Assembly (NCBI GenBank): GCA_944474755.1
Contig: OX104123.1
Location: forward strand, 66,829,898 to 66,893,897
Direction: 5' to 3'
DNA from: Limnoperna fortunei
Lineage: Eukaryota > Mollusca > Bivalvia > Mytilida > Modiolidae
DNA length: 64,000 nt
Part shown: piece after piece, positions 44,799 through 55,314 of the stretch
Layout of the letters: each line of letters opens with the position of its first letter
Numbering within the stretch: the stretch's first letter is position 1
Made by a program: the position numbers and the translations under genes
The notes under the pieces: model-generated
The model's database searches: none
What the model saw: the letters and a program-made list of their open reading frames with translations, nothing else
What the model was told of the DNA's origin: nothing

Positions 44799-47700
44799 AT
44801 GAGCCGTGAAATAAAGAGATCTGTCAGGACTAGCAGATTTGCCGATGAAGGTAATTGTAAAACAATCATATAATCATAATTTATGGAAAATAACCGTGAA
44901 TGAGTTAATTACAGAATTGTATATCGTATTCGTGGGATTGATATAAAGTACGTTCATCGAAAATTTATTTTGGATCCTCATGGTGACCAATTTTATGTTC
45001 GATTTATATGCATGTCTATATAGATTGGCTTTAAAATAATTTGGTTTCAATTATATTTTTTTTGTAAAGAAACTGAGGCGGTGGGGGAGGGGGTATGTGC
45101 TTGCGTGGTCATAAGTTTGCTATATGTCCACTATTTACCGACAGGTAGGCATAATTACTGACAAGAAGCATTTTTGTATTGAAAAGATAAAAAAATATTT
45201 AAAATAATATTTTTCTTGTCGGTGAAAAATGCTTCTTGACGGGTTCTTGTTGGTAATAATAGGGAGATCGCCATGAGCTGAGCTGTAGGTTTGTGAAGTT
45301 AACAATAATTTTACGTAAATGCTTCATTTACAGATTGATGGGTTGTTGTACAGAAGACGGAGTAATAAGTTCTGTCATGACGTTTACAGAAATTAAAAAC
45401 ATGGAACAAATGGGAGAAGCGCCCCGTGCGGGATCCGGGTGGCTAAAATAATAGACCGCAGTCGCGCTAGCTTGTCGTAAAAGGCGACTAAATAGCGCCC
45501 AGTACCCTGACCGGCGTGTCAGGTCGGTTTGCCTAAAGACCGACTGGGATGTGTGCCCCAGGTGGTTGAATGGGGTACCCCTGGCAAGCTGGGGTTGTTT
45601 GGCCATAAAACGGAAAACCTGACCGCAAACCATATTAGTGCACCGTGTTGGGAAAATGCCACGTTCCTCGCACGTTAAAGAACGCTGCTGTAGTATTCGC
45701 TATGAGTAGGGATTTCGATCCCGCTACAGGAGGCTAAATTGCCCGACGCTATCCATCCTCCCATTTGCCAGTGGCAATCTAAAATCCGTTACCCCTATTT
45801 TTCCTTGTGTCCCATCCCATTTTCATTCATCATCATTTCATGTTCATTTTATCATCCATTTCATGTTCATCGCCTGAATATAGCTGAAATATTGCTGCTC
45901 GGGCGTTAAACACCATTAATCAATCAATCAATCAATCAAATGGGAGAAGCCAACTTAGATTACGGATATAAATGCATGGCACCATTTCAGGGCATGATGT
46001 ATGAGGCAAAAATGATTATAAAAATCTGGTAAGTGGCCTCCTCATAAGAAAATAAGGTTTTTAAAACCCTGCGATACTTTTGGTTACAGTGAAACTAATT
46101 TATTCAAGTATTTATTCAAAGTCGGGATTTATTCAAGTCAAGTAATAATTGTGGAGAATGGGAGATAACTCCATTGTCCCTAATTGAACAATAGTTATTG
46201 CTCTCTATCGTGGAGGTTTATTTGTATATGTTTATTCCCCAACCCATAGTTGGCGCGGTTTAAAATTTTTTTTTTTCTTGTTTTCCTCAATGGAGACAAG
46301 ATCAGCTAAAGGTAGAAGATTACCAGATCATCTTAAAGACTTTATAGTGCATGAAATGTCAATACACCCAGAGAATGACATTCCTTCTACTCCTAAAGCA
46401 CCTGAAGTGGGTATCGGTGCCAAACAAAAAGTCCAGACTCCTGGTCCACGAGTGATAGCTTCCACCCCTTGCGGAACGAACTCGAGCGACGAACTATTAC
46501 GCAGTATTTCATTGCTTGAAGAAGAAAATAGAAACTTAGAACTATCGATTAAACTAGAAGATCTGACAAAAAAGAACACAGAACTTAAAAAGCGTATACT
46601 TACTAAATCACAAGACTTGCCAAATCAGAAAGTGTCCCGGTCAAAATCTATTCATAAAACCAATAAAACAGACATACCCTCAGTGAAAACTCTTCGTGCT
46701 GATGAAAATTTATCCAAAAAAGTGGAACAGTTAAAGGGAAATTTTGCTGCAATCCAGCTACAGCCCACTGACAGTGACAGTGATGGTGATTCTTCTGGTG
46801 ATTCACTCACCGAAGAGAGCGGGCCATGTAAAGGTAATAAATTTTATGAACCTTTTACACCGAAAACAAAAACTAAAGCCATATCTGGGGAAGCAAGGGC
46901 TTCAAAAGATCGAGTTACTTTGGATGTTCCCTGGCCGCATGAATTTGCTCAAAATTCTTCAGTTAATTACAATGACAAACAATTCGGCCTGATTCAGCTG
47001 ATTAGAGGTGAAATCTTTATTTTATTGAACGTGGAAAAGGAGTTTATTCAATTTAGACAATCACACTTGCTAAATTTACTGTATTTGGCTGAGAAATTTC
47101 CATTCTCTGAAATTAAAGCTTATCATGCAGAAGTCCTTCGTGCTATCGAGAGAGGCTTAAAATCCTGGAATGACTCGTTTGCGGATGAGAAATATAGAAC
47201 ATTGGTAACACCTAAATCATCTTCCAACCGTGAAAATCGGTACATCGTTTGTGGTTCTTACCAAGCTGGAAATTGCCAAACTTCAGGTGATCATTTCGGA
47301 AAATTCGGTGATAAAAAGTTGTATCATTCCTGTCGAAAATGTGTGCGTAGAGGTAAAAACCCGTTCGATTCCGCCTGCAGACATCCAGCAAAATCTTGTA
47401 CAGTGATAGAAAATACAGCCGAAAGTCAGAGTTGACTATTAGTATTTCAGTCTTTGAATATGTGTATTTTTAGTTATTTTAACTCATATGATGAAATTGT
47501 ACATGTAAATATTGACCCTAAAATATCTGTACATGTAGGTACCAGCCAAGAGAAATTAGCTGAGTTAGATTTAAGTTCCCCTGCCAGGTCAGGTGTGTTT
47601 TTTCCTGAAAATTCAGGTGTGTCTTCTTTTACAGAGTGGAATGTGTGTTCCCCACTTTGTACCGATAATAGGGTCCTTAGTAATTTATTTCACTCAGAAG

Positions 47701-50700
47701 TCTCTTCCCCTGTTGATGCAGGTGTGCTTATTGATTTGGATTACGATATTCCCGCCCCTGAAAATGCAGGTGTGCCTACAGTTTTATCCACATTAGATGT
47801 GCTTCCCTCTGAATATGCAGGTGTTTCCCCTGATATGAGGGACTTTAAAGTTCTCCCCCCTCTTAGTGCAAGTGTGCCTATGGAATTGAAGTCAGATGTT
47901 CCTGCCCCTGAAAATGCAGGTGTGCCTAATGTTTTATGTACATTAGATGTGCTTCCCTATGAAAATGCAGGTGTGTTCCCCATTCCCATAAATTCTAAGG
48001 TACCTGTAGTCCCTCCTCTCGGTGCAGATCAACTCGTTCAAGACTTACCTTCTCTTGATCATCAAGATATTTCTATTGAGAAAGATATCTTTTATGAATT
48101 TTACCCTGATAATTTTTTTATTGAACATATAGACTCTGGGTATTGTAAAAATTGTAAAGTTAATAATTGTATGTGTAGATTTTCATGGTTCACTAAGCCT
48201 GCTGGACCATTATATTATGAATATGCTGATATTACCAAATATTTTTTGTTTGATGTTATTAATGATTTGTATACAACCAATGCTGATATTTTATTACATG
48301 ACAGAGTGTTATTATCAGGGAAACCTAATTATGTTCATTGTAAGCTTAAGGTTGAAACAGATTTAAATATTTCAAAGTGGTATGAATATGCTACAGATTT
48401 TCATGACTCCAAAGTATTGCAGTTTTTAGAATTTGGTTGGCCTATCAATTCTACTAGTAATGTTTTGCCAAATCCGCCCATTAGGAATCAAGTACGATCA
48501 GAATTTGACAGTGACATTGAAAAGTTTATATCGGATGAGCTAGCTACAGGACACATTGCCGGTCCTTTTCTTGATAACCCTTTTCGTTTAACTCCGTCAG
48601 TGGCCCCCATTTTCTCTGTACCAAAAAAGGAGGGTGGCCGTAGAGTAATTGTAGATTGTTCATACGGAGGACCACAGTCAGTTAATGCTGGGATCGTTAA
48701 AGACTATTTTTTAGGGGAAGAATTAACTTTACAATACCCTCGTCATGAAAAATTCATTGAATTGCTATCAAAGTACGGTCGAGGCTGCCACATGTTTAAG
48801 ATTGATCTTGCCAAGGCTTTTCGTCAATTTGCTATCGACCCCCACGATTACTTTTTACAGTGTTTTCGTTGGAAAGACTTTATCTATGTTGATAAAAGAC
48901 TGATTTTTGGGATGCGTTCATCGCCACAAGCATGTCAAAGAATTACCAATTTAGTAAATTTTATCCTTAGTAAGCATGACATTGATTCTATCAACTATCT
49001 CGATGATTTTGGAGGGGTTGCTTCCCCTGAGCATGCTTCTACCCTATACCATAAAACACTTTATATATTCAAGGAATTAGGTCTTAAGATTAGTGAGGAT
49101 AAATGTGCATCCCCTTACCATATCATGGTTTTCTTAGGGAAAGAATACAATACAGAGCAAATGACAGTTGAAATTCCTAGGCAAAAATTAAGGGAAATAA
49201 TTTATTTTGTGACACTATTTTCAAAACGGAAAAAGTGCACTAAACGACAATTGCAACAGCTTGTAGGAAAGCTAGCATTTGCAGCAGAATGTGTAAGAGG
49301 AGGCAGGTTATTTATCTCTAGACTTCTTGCTACCTTGAGAAAGTATAAGTACAATCATTACAGAATTTCTTTAGATAAGGAACTGCGAGCTGATATTAAG
49401 TGGTGGATTTCTTTTTTTGGAACTTTTAATGGAGTTAGTATAATTCCAGATGTAATTTGGAGTCATCCCGATACAATAATTTCAACTGATGCATGCTTGA
49501 GTGGCCTAGGAGGCATTAACTCTGATTCTTTAGAATATTTCCATTGTGACATTCCAGAAAAATTTGTTGAAGACCACATAGGAGTACTTGAAATGTTGGC
49601 CATCTATATATCTCTTAGATTGTGGTGCAAGGCCACTACCAATAGACGATTACAATTATATTGTGACAATCAAAGCGTTATAAGTATTTTAAACAGCGGA
49701 AAGGGTAGAGACGATAAAATGTTGCATATTGCAAGACAAATTTCTATGTTATCCGCGTTCAATAATGCGGAATAAGACTTGTTTATATTCCCAGTACTGA
49801 TAACCGGCTTGCAGATGCTTTGTCGCGTTGGAATCTTGGACAGAAGTACAGAAGAGACTTCTTAGATTTTCTTTCTACTCAAAGATTTGATTACAGAGAG
49901 TGTGTCATAAGCAACGTTTTGTTTGATGATATTTATGAAGTATAAGTTGACATTATTTTGTTTTTGCAGATTTTTACTCAAGAAGACATCTAATAGATAC
50001 TGGCGTTAGATCTGTTAAGCGAGCTGCTTTCCGACCTGGAACGAGAAAGAATCTTCATACTCAGCTAGACACTTATTTACGCTTTTGTGCATACTATGGA
50101 TTTAAACCATTCCCTTGCCGAAATGATGCTCTTTGCGGATTTGCCTATTTCTTATCTCTTAGTTTTGATAGCACGTCCTCCATTAAAAATTACTTATCAG
50201 GAGTCAAAACCTTTTGCAAACTTTTGGGTCATGAATTAGCAGTTTTTGAAAGTGTTGATTTAAAGCTAACTATTCAGGGTTTATGTAAATTGTCTACACA
50301 CCTACCAAAGTCTAAGTTACCTATTTCTAGCATAGAGTTGAAGTTATTAGTTAACACTTTAGAGGTAAAAATTCCCTTACATGCTTGTATGTGGGTCTTT
50401 TTGACCTTTGCCTTTTTTGGAATGCTAAGAGCTTCTAATTTATTATGTACTTCTGTGCAAACTTACAAAGACTATGAACAATTAAATAGATGTGATGTAC
50501 AATTTTCTTCCGAGGGCTTAAATTTGAACGTTAAATGGTCCAAAACCAGGCAAACTCATGAATTCTTACATGTTATTCCTTTAGCGAAATGTCAAGATAG
50601 GAACTTTGCCCTGTTCATGCCTACCTTAATCTGTTAGAAGTTATCCCTGGTCTTCCTAAAAACCCAGTTTTAGGTCTTCCATCTCGTTCAGATGATTTAT

Positions 50701-52123
50701 TTTTAATTCCCTTGTGCAAATACCAAATTTATTCTCTTTTTAAACAATTATTAATTAAATGTGATATGGAGCCAGGCAATTACAGTTTACATTCACTAAG
50801 ACACGGCGGTGCTACTCTTGCGGCTAAAGCAGGGGTTTCAGAATTGATGTTAAAGTCACATGGTGACTGGAGGAGTAATTGTTATGAAACTTATATTAAA
50901 AATGCTAAAGCCTCATCTTTTGCTGTGACCAAAGACATGTACAAAGTGTTATTTGCATAAAACTAATTGCTTTTCCTCCCCCTCTTACTCTAGTGTTTGG
51001 CTCTTTCTTGGCATTGGTGCTTTATGTTATATTAGATTAAGTATTGTGGATTAGACTTAATATGTTATGCATTGTGCATGTTATGATATAATGCTGATTT
51101 AATTATTATTAATAAAGCACCCTTCTCCAAACACTAGAGTCTCAATTGTGGAGAATGGGAGATAACTCCATTGTCCCTAATTGAACAATAGTTATTGCTC
51201 TCTATCGTGGAGGTTTATTTGTATATGTTTATTCCCCAACCCATAGTTGGCGCGGTTTAAATTTTTTTTTTTTTTTTTTTTTTTGGTTCTTTTCGATTCT
51301 TTTATTAATTTGGTTATTCTTGTATTATTATTATTATTATTTTTTTGTATTGGTGCTTTATGTTATATTAGATTAAGTATTGTGGATTAGACTTAATATG
51401 TTATGCATTGTGCATGTTATGATATAATGCTGATTTAATTATTATTAATAAAGCACCCTTCTCCAAACACTAGAGTCTCAATTTATTTTAAGTCAGTTCA
51501 CATGTAACAATAAACCTTTTTTAACCAACCACATGACAATATAAATTTTTGTTGCTGCATGACATGGTTTTCTGTAAAACTGCATGCAGTTCACATTGTC
51601 ATTGCTTTACTGCAATTACAATCCTAAGAGATATATTAAAAAGGTATTGCTTCAAGAAAATCAAGAGTCAGTTACAAACATCAGTTTTGATCTCAACCTT
51701 TTTCTTTGTAGATGACAAAACAGAATGCTTGAAAGCCAGGAAATTCTTTACTGCCAAATGTAAGTGCATTTAATCCAGAAAAGTTTGGTGGTGGTTGGGA
51801 ATTGTAGTTATTGAATGGTGCATCCTTCTGCTAATAAGACAAGCACATATAGTAATTGAAACTCAACTTATAAATAATAATGTATAGTTTGTGTTGTACA
51901 TTTATAAGATATTTATGGGCATACTGCGATTTGCAATCTTAAACAGTTGGAGCAAATTACTAATTAATACTGTGTTGACAGTATAATTTACATTCTTACT
52001 GCTTAAGTAGAGAAGAAAAAGAAAAATGATGAAAATACAACACTTGCTGATGGTGTAGAAAATAAAAAAATTGCAAGCCAAGGCTCAGAAAGAAAAAGTA
52101 AAGATAAACAAAGAAGCCGATAA
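44799..52123 (+). CDS. Candidate small host gene, three exons
   Basis: Exon 44799-44850 starts MSREIKRSVRTSRFADE and ends before GTAATTG. Exon 51712-51759 follows TTTTCTTTGTAG and precedes GTAAGTG. Exon 52008-52123 follows a TTCTTACTGCTTAAG acceptor and ends in TAA. All three joins are phase 1 and stay open, giving a basic Lys/Glu-rich protein of about 70 residues with no family I know. Intron 1 (6.9 kb) would contain SINE copy 3 and the Ngaro element. The start also faintly resembles the opening of BEL gag proteins, so it could be a remnant of the element at 52 kb. Low confidence; the splice agreement could be chance. Confidence 0.3.
45421..45937 (+). mobile_element. SINE copy 3, full length
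   Basis: Same SINE as at 13291 and 18656, with a 13-bp TSD AAATGGGAGAAGC at 45408-45420 and 45938-45950. A few substitutions set it apart (AAAATAATAG early on, TTGTTTGGCC mid-element). Confidence 0.93.
46147..46277 (+). repeat. Ngaro repeat A1
   Basis: Starts AATTGTGGAGAATGGG and ends in a T-run just before ORF1. Matches A2 at 51144-51283. Confidence 0.93.
46290..47435 (+). CDS. Ngaro ORF1, Gag-like with C-terminal Cys/His cluster
   Basis: Open from ATG 46290 (METRSAKGRRLPDH) to TGA 47433-47435, about 381 codons. Residues about 65-110 form a Leu/Glu/Lys coiled coil (LEEENRNLELSIKLEDLTKK). A Ser/Asp-rich acidic stretch follows at about 155-175. The C-terminus has CGSYQAGNC..H..H.C.KC..GKNPFDSACRHPAKSC, a zinc-binding cluster. 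This is the usual gag place in DIRS/Ngaro elements: particle formation and RNA binding in the cytoplasm. The frame is intact. Confidence 0.82.
   Translation: METRSAKGRRLPDHLKDFIVHEMSIHPENDIPSTPKAPEVGIGAKQKVQTPGPRVIASTPCGTNSSDELLRSISLLEEENRNLELSIKLEDLTKKNTELKKRILTKSQDLPNQKVSRSKSIHKTNKTDIPSVKTLRADENLSKKVEQLKGNFAAIQLQPTDSDSDGDSSGDSLTEESGPCKGNKFYEPFTPKTKTKAISGEARASKDRVTLDVPWPHEFAQNSSVNYNDKQFGLIQLIRGEIFILLNVEKEFIQFRQSHLLNLLYLAEKFPFSEIKAYHAEVLRAIERGLKSWNDSFADEKYRTLVTPKSSSNRENRYIVCGSYQAGNCQTSGDHFGKFGDKKLYHSCRKCVRRGKNPFDSACRHPAKSCTVIENTAESQS
47460..49775 (+). CDS. Ngaro ORF2: reverse transcriptase and RNase H
   Basis: First ATG at 47460, 24 bases after ORF1. The N-terminal 200 or so residues carry a repeated P-x-E-x-AGV phrase. 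RT then runs from GRRVIVDCSYGG through MFKIDLAKAFRQFAI, FGMRSSPQACQRI and the catalytic YLDDFGG. RNase H has STDACLSGLGG, LEMLAIYISL and YCDNQSVISIL. The frame stops at TAA 49773-49775, but a neighbouring frame continues with YIPSTDNRLADALSRWN, the conserved end, to about 49945. One base has been gained or lost at about 49770. RT and most of RNase H are intact. Confidence 0.9.
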   Translation: MCIFSYFNSYDEIVHVNIDPKISVHVGTSQEKLAELDLSSPARSGVFFPENSGVSSFTEWNVCSPLCTDNRVLSNLFHSEVSSPVDAGVLIDLDYDIPAPENAGVPTVLSTLDVLPSEYAGVSPDMRDFKVLPPLSASVPMELKSDVPAPENAGVPNVLCTLDVLPYENAGVFPIPINSKVPVVPPLGADQLVQDLPSLDHQDISIEKDIFYEFYPDNFFIEHIDSGYCKNCKVNNCMCRFSWFTKPAGPLYYEYADITKYFLFDVINDLYTTNADILLHDRVLLSGKPNYVHCKLKVETDLNISKWYEYATDFHDSKVLQFLEFGWPINSTSNVLPNPPIRNQVRSEFDSDIEKFISDELATGHIAGPFLDNPFRLTPSVAPIFSVPKKEGGRRVIVDCSYGGPQSVNAGIVKDYFLGEELTLQYPRHEKFIELLSKYGRGCHMFKIDLAKAFRQFAIDPHDYFLQCFRWKDFIYVDKRLIFGMRSSPQACQRITNLVNFILSKHDIDSINYLDDFGGVASPEHASTLYHKTLYIFKELGLKISEDKCASPYHIMVFLGKEYNTEQMTVEIPRQKLREIIYFVTLFSKRKKCTKRQLQQLVGKLAFAAECVRGGRLFISRLLATLRKYKYNHYRISLDKELRADIKWWISFFGTFNGVSIIPDVIWSHPDTIISTDACLSGLGGINSDSLEYFHCDIPEKFVEDHIGVLEMLAIYISLRLWCKATTNRRLQLYCDNQSVISILNSGKGRDDKMLHIARQISMLSAFNNAE
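49973..50960 (+). pseudogene. Ngaro ORF3: tyrosine recombinase, one frameshift
   Basis: The frame opens after a TGA at about 49949 with HLIDTGVRSVKRAAF. It contains the N-terminal SAM-like region (DTYLRFCAYYGFKPF, IKNYLSGVKTFCKLLG) and the catalytic set: Arg in GMLRASNL, Lys in KWSKTRQ, HSLRHGG (H-x-x-R), H/W in HGDW, and Tyr in YETYIK. A single-base shift near 50605 breaks it; the second half is open to TAA 50958-50960. Such recombinases integrate the circular DNA copy. All catalytic residues survive. Confidence 0.9.
51013..51143 (+). repeat. Ngaro repeat B1
   Basis: Starts ATTGGTGCTTTATG, includes AATAAAGCACCC (polyadenylation-like), and leads directly into A2. Same as 51349-51481. Confidence 0.93.
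51144..51283 (+). repeat. Ngaro repeat A2
   Basis: Copy of A1, directly after B1, with a longer T-run. About 65 bp of unrelated T-rich sequence separate it from B2. Confidence 0.93.
51349..51481 (+). repeat. Ngaro repeat B2
   Basis: Copy of B1 that forms the right end of the element. Confidence 0.93.
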
Positions 52124-52351
52124 ACAGCAAGGTAATAGTAAATAATAATAAAAAGTATAATAATTTATAAAATATTGAAGAACAATTTTGTGAAATAAAC
52201 GATATATCTTAAATTATATTACAAGAAAAAAATAACTTACGCTATTGTTTTATTTCTTTGATTATATCTAATTACAGACGCCAAATCAAAGACGAAAAAC
52301 CTGAGGAGGTAAAAAGATACACAGTCGGCAAAGCAGATAGACGCTGCAATA

Positions 52352-54560
52352 TTGTTCGCGAAAATTGTGCATGGGGTAGGTCAAACTAGCAATACTAATA
52401 CAAATAACACTAACATATGGGTAGAGCAAGGTAATGTTGGAAATAGGTGTTTAGAAAGACCGCAGGAGGATGTGGTTACCATAGGAAATAAGCTTGATAA
52501 TGTGGTCAAGGAAAGTTTACCGTTCAGGAAATTTGAGAGAGAACCAAGATCTAGAGAAAATGAAGTTGTGAGAAAGCTGGCCAGTCAGTTGGAAACAGGT
52601 TGTAGGGGTATGGAGAGAGGAAAGAAAAGGGTTCTTTCTGCAAAGTGGTAGAGAAAGTTATTTCAAATGAGCAGATACAAAGTGAAACAGAGGTTACACT
52701 AAAGGCAAGGCTAACAGACAAGGGAAATGAAGCTCCCAGAGTGATGGACAAATACAACGGTGACAATGAAGATAGTTTTCATTTAGTCTTCAATGAACCA
52801 AATGCAAACAGACATGTTTAAGAAAGCAGCTGATGGAATGACAGAAAATACTGAAAACAATTTTAATAGAGACTTTATTGATCTTCAACCCTACACCTCT
52901 TTTCAAAAACACAGTTTAGAAGAAAGAAATGGAATAACGAACAATGCATGTTATAATAGATCTGGGCCTTTTGGAATGCCATCCCTCTGTGATATAGACA
53001 ATCTTCTTCATTCAGATACAATCCTCAAATAAGGATTGTCATAATTGTAGTATTCTGTTGCAAGAAAATATTGCTCTTCGGAATTCTAATTATAAGCTAA
53101 AGCAAGATTATGACCACCTGAATGCTGTTACAGAAGCAAACGCTAAGGAGCAAATTGGAGAGATTGATAAAATTGCTGTGAAATTGAGTTAAAGTTTCAG
53201 AAATTAAATCGAAACCAGCAGTTACAAAGTCAACAAGGTTTGATAGCATGCTTCGTAATACAAACTTGGATGCAAAAGCGACAGAATTCGAACCTACCCA
53301 GAATTTAGACTTTCCGTGGTTTGATTATTCAAAACCAAACGCACAGAATGTTCATGAGGATAAAACTAGAATGTAAAAACAAATGCCAATGAAAGTGACA
53401 GAGACACTACCTGTACATGTAGATTCTAGTCCGTGTGCATCTAATGAAACAGAAGTGTCAAGTATTGTTAAACATCTGCAAAAGCCAAATACAGAACTAA
53501 AAAAGTTCGGTGGCAACCCGTTAGATTATCAAAAGTTCATGAGACAGTTTCATTCAAAGGTAGAGTTCAAATGTGAAAGTACTGACGAAAAGATGAATTA
53601 TTGAGAACAGTTGACCTATGTAGAGGCTTATCGAGTCGTTGCTGGGTATAGCTCCTTCTCTGGTAAGAGAGCACATGAGGCCCCAATGAAAGCACTTAAA
53701 AAGCGTTATGGAGATGTTGAAGTCAAAGCTTTAGCATTTATTAAGAAAGCATTAGAATGGCCACACTGATACACAGCTGTTAGATGAATTTTCATTGTTC
53801 CTAGTGGAATGTCAGAATGGTTCTGAGAGTATTGCAGCCGGTTGTGTTCTTGAATACTCAGAAAACATCAGAAGTTTAATGAGCAAAAAATAAACTTCGA
53901 TTTCACCTGCATGATAAATGGAGAAGTATTGTTTTTCGCATTAAGGAAAACCATGGGACTGTTAAATTTAACAAGTGTAGACTGTGAGCACGCTCACAAA
54001 GGGATCCCCCCTGCTTCGCTTCAAGTCCAATTATCTCCCCTGAATAATTTTCCGACAGCAACGAAAATCCTTCATGGACATGTACATATGATGTACTTCC
54101 TTCATGTAAGTTTCATCAAAATCTGTCAAGCGGTTTAGGAGGAGAAGCGCTTACAAGGGATGTGGACAGATAGACAGGGTGATTCCTATATACCCCACCC
54201 CCCGAAATAAGTTTGCGGGGGTATAAAAACTTTGTTGATTTCGAAAAGAACGAAGCGAAGAAATGTAATGATCCAACCTATGGAAACCAGATGATGAATT
54301 ACCGACAGAGGGGGCGAACACGTGGAAACCAAGGTCGACAAAATTCACAAGGACAGGTAAACCGACCGATTATAGCACATGCAGCATGTGAAACAAAGGT
54401 AGTGTCGACTCAACAGACCGTAAAATCGTGCATGTACTGTGAAAATGGCACTCATAATGTAGATGCATTCAGAAAAATGATGTCGTTAAATCGAGATGAA
54501 CGATTCGCGTATTTGAAAGGTAAAGGTTGTTGTTTGGGTGCCTTTAGAAAGGACACATAA
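52352..54560 (+). pseudogene. BEL element 2 gag remains
   Basis: Broken frames: a coiled-coil piece at about 53035-53190 (LQENIALRNSNYKLKQDYDH), the BEL gag-like (DUF1759-type) core LKKFGGNPLDYQKFMRQFH at about 53490-53560 continuing past a stop, and a Cys/His region CMYCENGTHNVDAF near 54430. A dispersed repeat lies between the core and the zinc region. At least five stops or shifts. Confidence 0.75.
54003..54235 (+). repeat. Bivalve dispersed repeat inside gag
   Basis: Contains TTTCATCAAAATCTGTCAAG, CGGTTTAGGAGGAG, a GACAGATAGACAG run, and a CCTATATACCCC / GGGGGTATAA inverted pair at the end. I recall this arrangement from many bivalve sequences. Noncoding. Confidence 0.6.
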
Positions 54561-54759
54561 GTAATGCTTGCAGACAGAGGTTAACTTGTTCTGTGTGCTC
54601 ACGTCAACATCCTAAATTCTTCACAATTACGATTCTAATAAGGTGAGCGAGGGATTAACACCTAGAGAAAATAAACGCTCTGATGAGTCAGATAACAAGA
54701 CAAAAAAGGACCCAGTTATTTCTACTGTAGCTTCGACACACCGCTCAACAGATGTCCTA

Positions 54760-55260
54760 GAAGGGGCTGGAGATGTTTCATGTGCAATGGGAATTATTCC
54801 GGTAAAGGTCCAACTTAAGAACAGAGCTAAAGTTATTGATACATATGCATTTTTCGATTGTGATATCTTTTTGTACGGACAGGCTAGTGCGTGATTTAGG
54901 AGCATTTGGAAGGAAGACCAACATTACGATTAATACCATGGGCAGCTCACAAACTTTAATCACACACTGTGTAAGTGGACTACAAGTATCAGGAATCTCA
55001 ATGGAATACTTGGTAGATATGCCTAATGTTTACACAAAAGATGAAATGCCTGTTGATACCGACTCAATATATAGATGTCTGGCCACACTTATCTGAATTA
55101 GTTTAGATACTCTTGATAGTGATGTGTACATTGGACTCATTATAGGCATTAACGTACCAGATGCATACAGTCCTTTTGATATTGCAATTGGGCCAAGTGG
55201 TTCTCCACATGCAACAAAGACTAGGTTAGGTTGTATACCGTGGAATATTTTGAGAGATCG
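54760..55260 (+). pseudogene. BEL element 2 protease-like region
   Basis: Frame pieces with VIDTYAFFD at the place where BEL proteases have a D-x-G motif, followed after a shift by SFCTDRLVRDLGAFG, then VYIGLIIGINVPDA and KTRLGCIPWNIL. The active-site loop is damaged. Order and flanks fit a retropepsin-like (DUF1758-type) domain. Confidence 0.6.
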
Positions 55261-55314
55261 TAAAGGTTATGAAGTAAATCATGTTTAATTGACAACATAG
55301 ATAATTATGCTCAG

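Larger units (their letters stand above)
46147..51481 (+). mobile_element. Ngaro-type tyrosine-recombinase retrotransposon
   Basis: Split direct repeats in the order A1 (46147-46277), ORFs, B1 (51013-51143), A2 (51144-51283), B2 (51349-51481). This is the A1-ORF-B1-A2-B2 plan of Ngaro elements. The B1/A2 junction lets a circular intermediate be rebuilt, and integration uses a tyrosine recombinase, so no TSD is expected and none is seen. Three ORFs: gag-like, RT/RNase H, and YR. A1/A2 agree over about 125 bp up to a T-run, and B1/B2 look identical, so the insertion is recent although ORF2 and ORF3 have frameshifts. Confidence 0.93.

Noticed and set aside
49938..49972. 30-bp intron joining Ngaro ORF2 and ORF3
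   Set aside because: GT and AG are present, but removal gives an immediate stop and the length is too short for splicing.
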